Assembly: GCF_009674725.1 (NCBI RefSeq)
Contig: NZ_WKKH01000035.1
Coordinates: 1-48,946, forward strand
Length of the DNA: 48,946 nucleotides
From: Pedobacter petrophilus
GTDB lineage: Bacteria; Bacteroidota; Bacteroidia; Sphingobacteriales; Sphingobacteriaceae
Direction: 5' to 3'
The notes under the pieces are model-generated. The model was given only the letters and a program-made list of their open reading frames with translations, made no database searches and was not told the DNA's origin. This document shows, in pieces, positions 19,219 to 28,045 of this stretch (within the stretch, counting starts at the first letter, position 1; every line of letters begins with the position of its first letter). Both the position numbers and the translations under genes were made by a program.

Positions 19219-20154
19219 ATGATGAGTCTGCTATCTAAAAAACAACGACGCACTTCCCGGTTAATGATCACAATAACGGGGCTTCTGTTTACGGCAGGCG
19301 CCCATGCGCAGCAACAAAAAAGCGATGCAAAACCGCTGGCTACCAGCCTGGATCAGCTTTTAATTACTCGTCCGCCAGATTCTTTAGGTTATCCGGAATT
19401 TTATGAAAAATATACAGATGCCTTTGGAATTCCTGTAGTTTCGTCGGCAAAGGTATCTGATGCGGCAATATTAGTCGCGCGGGATATCATTAATTATATG
19501 TTAGTGAAGAGGCCGGATATTCGCAGTGCGATGATCAGCATGAAAGCCCGCTTATCGATCATGGCCTGGTCTGAAATGCAAACCGACCTGCCTGAATATA
19601 GCAACTGGAAAAAACCGGCACTTACTGATGGGCGCCTCACACCAACGGAAAGGGAAAATTATAATAAGCCCGGCGGAATAGCGAGCCTGACAGATAAAGG
19701 TTATTGGAATCAGCGCGCGCGCGGAATGGGCGGAATTCAAACTTCTTGTGCAGAAGAAAATCTGTTAGGCTTTCCCGGAACTAAATATTATGGGGAGAAC
19801 ATTATGGTGCATGAGTGGAGCCACAATGTGATGTCTGCGTTGCGGAAGGCTGATCCGGAACTTTACAAACAGATTGATGTGGCGTACCAGGAGGCGAAGA
19901 AAAAAGGGATGTATAAAGATCAGTATGCCATTAACACGGTTGCAGAGTATTGGGCAGAAGGGAGCCAGTGGTGGTTTTGGTCTAACTTCGAGTTTAATGA
20001 TGGCAAGGTAAAAGTTCAAACGCCCGATGATTTGAAGGCTTATGATCCTGTTTTATATGATATTCTTGCTCAGGTTTATGCCGGTCATCATATCCCGGCT
20101 GATGTTTATTATGGAAAGAATATTTCTTTTGGTGGAGCTACGGTGAAGCATTGA
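19219..20154 (+). CDS. Exported HExxH protein, putative zincin peptidase
   Basis: 311-residue protein with an N-terminal signal peptide (cleavage after about residue 30, HAQQQ). The zinc-binding motif HEWSH is at His198, Glu199, His202; a third ligand is probably in AEYWAEG (Glu243 or Glu247), the gluzincin arrangement. An upstream conserved-looking stretch is GIQTSCAEENLLGFPG (about 174-189). I do not recognise a named family. It begins 5 bp after the oligopeptide transporter gene, so it is likely co-transcribed and may supply peptides from outside the inner membrane. The substrate is unknown. Confidence 0.7.
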   Translation: MMSLLSKKQRRTSRLMITITGLLFTAGAHAQQQKSDAKPLATSLDQLLITRPPDSLGYPEFYEKYTDAFGIPVVSSAKVSDAAILVARDIINYMLVKRPDIRSAMISMKARLSIMAWSEMQTDLPEYSNWKKPALTDGRLTPTERENYNKPGGIASLTDKGYWNQRARGMGGIQTSCAEENLLGFPGTKYYGENIMVHEWSHNVMSALRKADPELYKQIDVAYQEAKKKGMYKDQYAINTVAEYWAEGSQWWFWSNFEFNDGKVKVQTPDDLKAYDPVLYDILAQVYAGHHIPADVYYGKNISFGGATVKH

Positions 20155-20228
20155 TAAGATTTTAGTGATGGGATAAGTGGTATGAAGTGCCCATAGTTGG
20201 AGGAGCGAATGCGTTATATAATGGTTTT

Positions 20229-20376
20229 CATTGCGAGGCACGAAGCAATCTTTTTAGCAGGATAGATTGCTTCGTCGGCTGAAAAAGCCTTCTCGCAATG
20301 ACGGAAGTATTAAAGAAAGATGAATTAACAACCCGCCCTACGGGCACCCCTCCTTAAAAATCATGGGAATAGCGAT
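20229..20376 (-). repeat. Composite intergenic repeat, right copy 1 (inverted)
   Basis: Reverse complement relative of 11853-12154. It forms a nested palindrome: CATTGCGAG ... GAAGCAATCT / AGATTGCTTC ... CTCGCAATG. Then it continues with GACGGAAGTATTAAAG, CCCGCCCTACGGGC and CACCCCTCC, and ends in a GGGAATAGCGAT motif. No coding content. Confidence 0.88.
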
Positions 20377-20395
20377 CGATATCATAAACGGTCGT

Positions 20396-20551
20396 CACTG
20401 CGAGGCACGAAGCAATCTTTTTAGCAGGATAGATTGCTTCGTCGGCAGAAGGAGCCTTCTCGCAAGGACGGAAGTAATAAAGAAAAGATGTATTAACAAC
20501 CCGCCCTACCGACACCCCTCCCCAAAAAGGATGGGAATAGCGATCAATATC
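20396..20551 (-). repeat. Composite intergenic repeat, right copy 2 (inverted)
   Basis: Tandem neighbour of 20229-20376 with the same nested palindrome and the same terminal GGGAATAGCGAT motif. It ends 4 bp before the stop codon of the GH43 gene, so the element abuts that gene's 3' end. Region 20155-20555 contains no other feature. Confidence 0.88.
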
Positions 20552-20555
20552 AGGA

Positions 20556-23500
20556 TTACTTCTTCTGAAAAACCGTAAAGCTTTCAAATGCGGCATAACC
20601 AGAAATATCTCCATAAGTAGCATGATAAACCCCAACCTCCAAAACCTCATTTGCGAAATCATCACGTGTTATCGGACTGCCGGGCAAATTAATCCAGGTT
20701 TTTCCATCACTGCTTCCACGCATAAAGAAAGTATTTCCTAGCCGTTGGATCTGTAAATGCCTGTAAAAAGCCCAACCCGATAAATTATTCAATTGCCTTC
20801 TGCCCGTCCTCCTTAAATCTGTTACAATATTGCCCACGCCCCAACCTGGCATAATGCCGTTTTGAACAAGCATACTGTTATTCCCTGGCAATTTCGCCAT
20901 AATTCCGGCTTCATTCGCTCCATAAGCCTTCTTTTGAGTTAATCCCAATAAATCAGAAAGCACCACCTCTGCAACGAAATCTCCTTTAATATGATGATAA
21001 GCGAATGGACCGGTTGAAGCGGAGCCATCCCATAAAGTATGGTGAGAAACCATTTTGAGCACACCGTTTTGTTGAGAAACCGTGTCGGCTGTTCCCATTA
21101 AACCATCCCAGGAAGTTCCTGATAGTCCGTTTTTATTAGCTGGGATAGACTGAGCTGTTCCACTTTGTTTTTTAATCGTAAATAAAGCAGTATCTGTTTG
21201 AACAGGAAAAGGCAATGAAGCCCGGGTTACGTTTCCAAAATTGTCTTTCACTTTTACGGTGTATTGGTAATTGCTTTCCGGTTTTACGGAAAAATCTAAA
21301 AAATCCGGAGATCGCAGCCATTTGGAAGATGCCTGTCCGTGATCCCTGGCAAAGGAATATTCGAAGGTATTGCCCGGAAGTTGAGGCAAGCCGGCAACCA
21401 TGTAAACCATATTTGGTGTTACGGCAGCTGGCTTCGATGCAAATGTAGCCTGTGCATTCTCCGTAGCTTGTGTTCTCTTCCAAAAATTAAATTCCTCTGC
21501 AAGGGCTGCCTGATCAAGCCCTTCACTATAAATTAAAACAGAAGAAATGGCTGTTTGCGCAGCGGTTTCTAATAACAGCTGAGGATCTTTTGGTTTTACT
21601 GATGAGGAGAAATTAGCGGTTGGTATTCCGTTTAAACGAACCTGAAACTTACCATTGATATAATTACAAATTACCTGCTGCCATGTTCCGTTTCCCGAAA
21701 TACTGGCGGCTTTTCCTGGCCCGAAAAACAAATTAGTCTTTGAGCCCTTTGCTGAAAGAATTGAAAATACTGCACTAAAGGGTTTAGCGAAATTGACCAT
21801 TTTAAAACTTTCATCGCTTAAAGAAAGCTTTGCTCCGCTACTTAGTGATACCGCTAGCTTACCGTTCACATCAGCCACTTCAGCATCCCCATTTATTTTC
21901 AACTTACCCAACGCTGCTCCGTCGTTATTCCATTCCTTTAATTTTCCATAGGCTAAATGCTTAGCATCGGTATAAACAACCGTATTGCTATTCATTCCTT
22001 TACCATATGTTGCGGTAACTTCTTCCGTACTTAAAGGCCGGTCAAATATTTTTAACGAAGCAAGTGCACCAGAGAATCCTGCACTTCCATCTTCAAATCC
22101 TCCAACAACAAAGCGGGACAGTTTTTTTATAAACAGCATTCTTCTATCTGCCCGATCCAATTTCCCATCAACGTAAATACGTTCCATTGTTCCATCGAAA
22201 ACCATCACAATGTGATGCCATTCATTTGCTTTCGGAACATTTTTGTAACCCAAATCTGCCCAGCCCATGTGAACAGCAGCGCCAGCATTTTTGTCCGAGC
22301 CATACCCTACCCCAACATTCGTTAAGTTATCACCTCCCCGCGCTGTCCACGAAACGATGCTTTCTTCCTTGTCAACCTCCGGATTAAGCACCCACATGCT
22401 TACACTATAACTGCTGTTTCCTGATAAAGACGGTGGCGCCAGACTCGAAGATGCTAAACGCTCTTTTCCGGAAAAAACAAGGGCTTTCTTTCCATTAATC
22501 ATGGATACAATAGGTTTTGCGGTTCCCACAGCAGCGAAAGTACCTGCGAGTTTTCCATTATTTGGAATACTTTGAACGGTTGATCCGATACGAAACTTGC
22601 CGAAATTCAAATCTACCAACAGACCTTTTGAATCAAAACGTTGCAGAGACTCCCACTTTTTGATTTTGGTATTCATTGCGGGATGGTATGCTGCATTATC
22701 GAAAACTTTAACATTCCAGATTGCCTTATTAAGCCCTGGGTATTCCGTGTGTAAAATAGTAGTTCGCAGGTACCTGGCCTGAACGTTTCCTATATCAATC
22801 ATCGGACTGCCATGCCGGGTATTTTTACTTTTATCGGCATATAGTTTCCAGTTTTTCCCATCAATGGAATATTCAATTTTATACTGGTAATACCAGGTAG
22901 CATATTCAAACTGGGTATGTACACTTTTAATCTGATTTACCTTGCCTAAATCGATCTGCAACCACGATGGACCGATATTGTTTTTAGGTTTCCAGAGCGT
23001 GCCGTTGTTATCATCTACTGCGTATTCTCCTTTAAAATCCTGATCGTAATCGGAAGAAGTTGTTACGGTTTTGCCCAAAGCAAGGTTATCATGCGGATTT
23101 GCGTTTTTAGCCAGATAGCCGATTCCGTTGTGCGTTGGAACAAGTTTGAGGATGTTTCCTTTATTATCAAAAACAATTTTATCGGCAGCAACTTGTCTGT
23201 GGTAACCACCATCATTATGTGGATTATTATGCCTATGATAGATTAAATAAAAATCATCGCCTTGCTGCAAAACAGATTGATGACCCGGACCATGTACCGT
23301 TCCATCGGCATTGGTTGCTAAAACCGGATTTTCAGCAGCATATTTAAAAGGCCCCATCGGGTTTGTTGCCGTTGCATATTGCACCCGATATGTTCCATCT
23401 TCGCAATATCCTGACGAATAAGTGAAGTAATAAATTCCTTTCCGCTTGAAAACAAAAGGCGCTTCGAAAAAATCTTTTGCATCCGTATTGGGAATTTGCG

Positions 23501-24076
23501 CCAGTTTGGCAAACGATTTCATGTCTGCATTGAGCAGCCCAACGCCACAACCGTGATTTGGATAAATGCCCCAGGTGCCCCAATACATATAATATTTCCC
23601 GTCATCATCTTTAAATGTCTGGCCATCAAGCGTAATCACATTTGGGACTAAAAAGTTGGGCACAATCGGTTTGCCAGGGTCTAATAAAGGAGTCCATGGG
23701 CCAACTGGCGTAGCGGATGAAGCGCCAAAAATTTCTACAGGCTGACAGTAATAAAGGTAGTATTTTCCATCTGGCCCCAGTGTAGCATCCGGCGCCCAAT
23801 AATGATGGGTAGTTGGCCAGTTCATATCCTGCATGGTCCAGTTCACAAAATCTTTCGATGTCCAAACCTGTGAAGGTCCAAAACCGCCCCATTGCCATCT
23901 GTTGTGGCATAAATGTAATAGGTATCACCAAATTTTTTCACCGTAGGATCGGCAAAATAACCTGGAATAACCGGGTTGCCATTCCCCTTTTTCAGGTGTT
24001 GGGTTTGTGCCGGTACCAACTGATAAATACCGCTTAAAATAAACAGAAGCAGGCACTTGAGAAAAACGTTTTTCAT
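20556..24076 (-). pseudogene. Multidomain GH43 arabinofuranosidase/xylosidase-type enzyme with a one-base frameshift
   Basis: Exported glycosidase whose five-bladed GH43 domain (about 30-325) usually cleaves alpha-L-arabinofuranosides or beta-xylosides. The first frame (24076 downwards) gives a signal peptide and NPVIPGYFADPTVKKFGD with base Asp43. After GDTYYIYATTDGNG it leaves frame at the C run 23887-23890 (GGGG on the coding strand). Adding one G restores GGGFGPSQVWTSKDFVNW, which joins the second frame (to 20556). The joined 1173-residue protein has the other catalytic residues, Asp151 in NVITLDGQTF and Glu205 in DFFEAPF. Domains after GH43: F5/8C-like (about 335-465), LamG-like (about 510-690), and a DUF1349-like end (about 970-1170). 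A homopolymer base-call error would give the same picture. The second frame has a GTG at 23846 but lacks signal and base residue. Confidence 0.88.
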
Positions 24077-24211
24077 AATGATGAATTTAGGTAAAAAACT
24101 AACCTCACCCTTAGGGCAAGCCTTACCGGAAATAAAGAGGAAACTTATACACTTCTATTTCCCCATCCGGCGGTTTGGAGATTAGCGGATTAAAACCGCA
24201 GCAGTATGGTG

Positions 24212-26497
24212 CTATTTTGTTGGTGAAACCGAGTTTACGTTTGGCGTTTCAGCATTTAACAGATGCCTGATGAAGAAATCTCTTTTCCGTCTTCTGCCGT
24301 AAACACCTCCATCGCTATGTCCCATTCCGGGAATACTCAAAATATCAAAATCTTTATTGGCCTTAATTAAGGCATCAGCCAAACGATAAGTAGATTCTGG
24401 TGGTACATTTTCATCAGCTTCGCCCACGATTAAAAACAAATTCCCCTGAAGTTTTGCTGCATTGGTAATGTTCGATTGCGCATCGTAATGTTCGCCAACC
24501 GGGTAACCCATCCACTGCTCATTCCACCATTGTTTATCAATGCGGTTATCATGGCAGCCACAAGCAGAAACTGCAGCCTTATAAAATTCGGGATGAAAAA
24601 GTAAGGCGCCGGTAGAATTCTGGCCACCGGCAGAAGTTCCATAAACACCAATTTTATTAATGTCTGCGTTTGGATATTTTTTAGCCATGGCTTTCATCCA
24701 TAAAATCCGGTCTTCGAAACCCGCATCTGCCAGGTTATGCCAGCAAACATCATGAAAAGCTTTTGACCGGTTAGCTGTTCCCATGCCATCAATCTGCACT
24801 ACAATAAACCCCAATTCTGCAAGACTTTGCATTTCACTAGCCGGCAAGAAACTTTTAGGCACAAAACTATCCTGCGGACCAGCATAAATATTCTCGATGA
24901 TGGGATAGGTCTTGTTTGCATCCATCGCAGAAGGCATGCAAACCACACCCCAGATATCGGTTGATCCGTCTCTTCCCTTGGCTACAAAAACTTCCGGCAA
25001 CTTTACACCTGTTTTTAAAAACGTTGCGGTATCTCCATGCTCTATTTCCTGCACAGATTTAGTGCTTGCAGTAATCTTTAACTTTGTAACCGGTGCTATA
25101 TTAACCTGTGAATAGGTATCTATATAGTATTTCCGGTCTGGTGAAAAGGTAAGGTTATGATTCCCCGTTTCTGGCGTTAAATTTACCAGTCCTTTTCCAT
25201 CAAAACCGATTCGATAATAATGGATAAAATATGGATCTTCCTCTTTATTCATGCCGCTGGCTTTAAACCAAACCTGGCGCTTAACCACATCTACGCTATC
25301 AATATCCCGAACCACCCAATTTCCTTTGGTTATTAGTTTCTGATTGCCTGTTAAGCCATTTACCAGATAAAGGTGTTGCCAGCCATCGCGCTCACTTGTA
25401 TAAAGAATTTCATTTGTTTTGGGCAGATAGCGGGTATAAATCCTGTTTTCGTAAATGAAAGTTTTCGTTTTTTCATCAATGATGTTTTTTGTCTTTCCCG
25501 TTTGCACATCAACTTCAATCACCCTAAAACGTTGGTGACCCCGATCTGCCTTTTCATATGTATAATAGCTGTTGTTGCGCCAATGCAAAGGCTGCGGATC
25601 GAAAAAATCAGTCGCTTCTACTTCTACTTTTCTTGAAGTTTTAGTGGTGAGATCAAAAATGTAAGGCTGATAGGAAGTAAACTCATCTCCGGGTTGTGCA
25701 TACTCGCGAGACTTCAATTCACCTCTGGTGGTGCCTGGAACCGAACTTAAAAGGTAATGAACTTTTTTTATTTCCTTAGGGTCGGTTTTATAGGCTACAA
25801 CCGTTTTTCCATCAGGCGACCATTCAAAATTTCCATAAGGTTTATCGGCAGAGCCATCTTTACTTAAGGGCGTCTCCGCTTTCGATGCAACATCAATTAA
25901 TATTAAGTTACCGCCACGGATTTCGATTTCGTTTTTCCCATCCGGTGATAGCCGAACGGTTCTGCTTCCTTCCCAACGAGAACGTTTTCGCTGCAAAGGC
26001 ATTTTCGGATTATATTTAAATATCGTGGTATCGGCAGCTGGTACGATGCCATAATCCGTTAGGTTTACCTGGTACCATTTGTTTTCAGATTTTAGCTTTA
26101 CATTATTTTGATCAGTGAAATAAAGTTCTGCAAACGTTAAGCGCATAGCAGATTGCTTCTTCCCGCTTACCTTTTCAAGATTTTGAGCTAACTTCTGGGC
26201 GTCAAATGCCTTTTTGCGAACTCCGGAAGCCACATCGACATACGTGTATTCCCAGTTTTTATTCGGGAGATTTTTCTTATACCAAAATGCAGATCCATCC
26301 TTTTTCCAGATCGGAACAATGTCGTTATTGGTTGGAATGTTCCGTAGCGCCGTATCCAGTTTACCAGCCCGCTGGTAAGCCTGAACAATATCTATAGCTG
26401 TAGGGGAATAGGGCGTTTGTTGTGCCGCTAAAGAGAAACAACTTGCGGTAAAAAAGGAGGTAACAGCGAATTTTTGGATCAGAGAACTTATTTTCAT
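24212..26497 (-). CDS. S9B dipeptidyl peptidase IV-type prolyl peptidase, exported
   Basis: Serine peptidase expected to release X-Pro (and possibly X-Hyp) dipeptides from N-termini. Signal peptide 1-25. A beta-propeller DPP4 domain (about 80-490) with WSPDGK-type repeats is followed by an alpha/beta-hydrolase domain. The triad is visible: Ser622 in GTSAGG, Asp695 in GEADENVPP, His727 in GMGHSDGG. The length of 761 is typical. Probably periplasmic or surface. It lies 94 bp after the permease gene and 135 bp before the GH43 gene, all minus strand. On its coding strand the upstream spacer has GGTTAAAATATTCGCG (26580 downwards), a weak match to the 26-bp box. Confidence 0.95.
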   Translation of the reverse strand: MKISSLIQKFAVTSFFTASCFSLAAQQTPYSPTAIDIVQAYQRAGKLDTALRNIPTNNDIVPIWKKDGSAFWYKKNLPNKNWEYTYVDVASGVRKKAFDAQKLAQNLEKVSGKKQSAMRLTFAELYFTDQNNVKLKSENKWYQVNLTDYGIVPAADTTIFKYNPKMPLQRKRSRWEGSRTVRLSPDGKNEIEIRGGNLILIDVASKAETPLSKDGSADKPYGNFEWSPDGKTVVAYKTDPKEIKKVHYLLSSVPGTTRGELKSREYAQPGDEFTSYQPYIFDLTTKTSRKVEVEATDFFDPQPLHWRNNSYYTYEKADRGHQRFRVIEVDVQTGKTKNIIDEKTKTFIYENRIYTRYLPKTNEILYTSERDGWQHLYLVNGLTGNQKLITKGNWVVRDIDSVDVVKRQVWFKASGMNKEEDPYFIHYYRIGFDGKGLVNLTPETGNHNLTFSPDRKYYIDTYSQVNIAPVTKLKITASTKSVQEIEHGDTATFLKTGVKLPEVFVAKGRDGSTDIWGVVCMPSAMDANKTYPIIENIYAGPQDSFVPKSFLPASEMQSLAELGFIVVQIDGMGTANRSKAFHDVCWHNLADAGFEDRILWMKAMAKKYPNADINKIGVYGTSAGGQNSTGALLFHPEFYKAAVSACGCHDNRIDKQWWNEQWMGYPVGEHYDAQSNITNAAKLQGNLFLIVGEADENVPPESTYRLADALIKANKDFDILSIPGMGHSDGGVYGRRRKRDFFIRHLLNAETPNVNSVSPTK

Positions 26498-26591
26498 CTT
26501 GCAGTGTTAAGCTGTAAATATAATTCAACAGGTCAGCAAATTTCCGCTGTATTTTGATGCATAACGCGAATATTTTAACCTACTGATGTTC

Positions 26592-28010
26592 TTATTCAAC
26601 GGGAGCTACTGTGTTTACCTTTCTGACTAAATAATAAACTGGAATCCCGATTAAGGTGATGATTAATCCAGGCCAGGTAAATTTGGGTTTAAAAACAATG
26701 AGGAGAATGCAAAAAGCCAAACCCATCAAGATGTAAATGACCGGTAAAACCGGGTAACCAAATGCTTTATATGGTCTTGCAGCATCCGGACGCTTTTTGC
26801 GGAGGATAAAAATCCCAAAGATGGTGAGCATATAAAAGCCGACTACCACAAAGGAAATCATATCAAGCAAATCGCCATATCTCCCGCTTAAGCACCATAA
26901 ACATGCAAAAACGCACTGAATCCACAAACCAAAACCGGGAACGGCATTTTTATTTAATTGCGTAACTTTTTTAAAAAACAAGCCATCTTTACCCATGGAA
27001 TAGTAAACCCTTGCGCCAGCCATAATTAACCCATTATTACAACCGAAGGTAGAAACCATAATCATAACTGCGATGATCATGGTTCCGGCAGTGCCGAAAA
27101 TATGACCGGCTGCAGAAACGGCCACCCGGTCTTTATCGGCATAAGCGATATCATGCAAACTTAAAACACCGGTATACATCACATTGGTGAGCAGGTAAAG
27201 CACGGTTACAATAATGGTTCCCAAAGCCAGACTTAGCCCGATATTGCGTGCCGGATTTTTAATTTCTCCTGCAATGAATGTTACATTATGCCAGGAATCG
27301 CTGCTGAAGATTGAGCCCACCATTGCCGCAGCAATGGCACCAAAAGCCGCTAAGGTGGTATATGGCGAAATGATTCCGTCTGTATTTAAAGCGCCTAGAT
27401 GCCACATGTTTTCCCAATTGGCCTTCCAGATTCCTTTATCGAGGAAAAATAAGCCGAATACGATTAAGCCAAAAAGACTGAGCAATTTGGCTACCGTGAA
27501 GGTGGTTTGAATGGCTTTTCCAGCATTTACACCACGGCTATTGACGTAGGTGAGTAAAATTATAATGCCGATAGCCAGCAGCTGGGCCGGAGAAATGGTG
27601 AAGAAGCCTAAATCTATGGCCACCAGATCTTCACTAAAAGACGGCAATAAATAAGCGGTGAATTTTGCAAATGCTACGCCAACAGCGGCGATAGTTGCAG
27701 TTTGAATAACGGTAAAAAAGCTCCAGCCATATAAAAAGCTAACCAATGGATTATATGCTTCCTTTAAATAAATATATTGTCCGCCAGCCTTAGGAAACAT
27801 GGCACTCAATTCTCCATAACTTAATGCCGCGGTAAGTGTCATAAACCCTGTTATCAACCAAACCACCAATAACCAACCTGCACTGCCTACATTTCTGGTG
27901 ATATCTGCGCTGACAATGAAAATGCCAGATCCGATCATGCTTCCGGCAACCAGCATCGTTGCATCTAATAATTTAAGTGAGGGTTTAAAGTGTGTGGTTT
28001 CTTCTTTCAT
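26592..28010 (-). CDS. APC-family amino acid permease
   Basis: Inner-membrane amino acid transporter of the APC superfamily, 472 residues, about 12 membrane segments. The opening DATMLVAGSMIGSGIFIVSADI carries the GSGIF motif of the substrate- and ion-binding first helix. Further conserved stretch: FSSDSWHNVTFIAGEIKNPARNI. Spacing is 35 bp to the DUF885 peptidase gene upstream. Its position between peptidases and next to a hydroxyproline operon suggests uptake of an amino acid released outside, perhaps proline or hydroxyproline; the specificity is an inference. Confidence 0.93.
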   Translation of the reverse strand: MKEETTHFKPSLKLLDATMLVAGSMIGSGIFIVSADITRNVGSAGWLLVVWLITGFMTLTAALSYGELSAMFPKAGGQYIYLKEAYNPLVSFLYGWSFFTVIQTATIAAVGVAFAKFTAYLLPSFSEDLVAIDLGFFTISPAQLLAIGIIILLTYVNSRGVNAGKAIQTTFTVAKLLSLFGLIVFGLFFLDKGIWKANWENMWHLGALNTDGIISPYTTLAAFGAIAAAMVGSIFSSDSWHNVTFIAGEIKNPARNIGLSLALGTIIVTVLYLLTNVMYTGVLSLHDIAYADKDRVAVSAAGHIFGTAGTMIIAVMIMVSTFGCNNGLIMAGARVYYSMGKDGLFFKKVTQLNKNAVPGFGLWIQCVFACLWCLSGRYGDLLDMISFVVVGFYMLTIFGIFILRKKRPDAARPYKAFGYPVLPVIYILMGLAFCILLIVFKPKFTWPGLIITLIGIPVYYLVRKVNTVAPVE

Positions 28011-28045
28011 AAATTTGGTATCTTAATTTTGTGGTTCAGAATTGA

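Noticed and set aside
11853..20551. Composite transposon or genomic island between the inverted repeats
   Set aside because: No transposase, integrase, target-site duplication or tRNA gene was seen, and the genes inside look like ordinary chromosomal housekeeping and nutrient genes in codon use.
20354..20665. Minus-strand ORF overlapping the right-hand repeats
   Set aside because: It is composed of repeat sequence and the out-of-frame end of the GH43 gene.
23626..23931. A separate 101-residue minus-strand gene
   Set aside because: It is an alternative frame over the GH43 frameshift region and contains no recognisable domain.
24077..24211. Riboswitch or terminator in the gap between the S9 and GH43 genes
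   Set aside because: Only a loose GCGGTTT/AAACCGC pairing was seen, without a T tract or a recognisable conserved RNA core.
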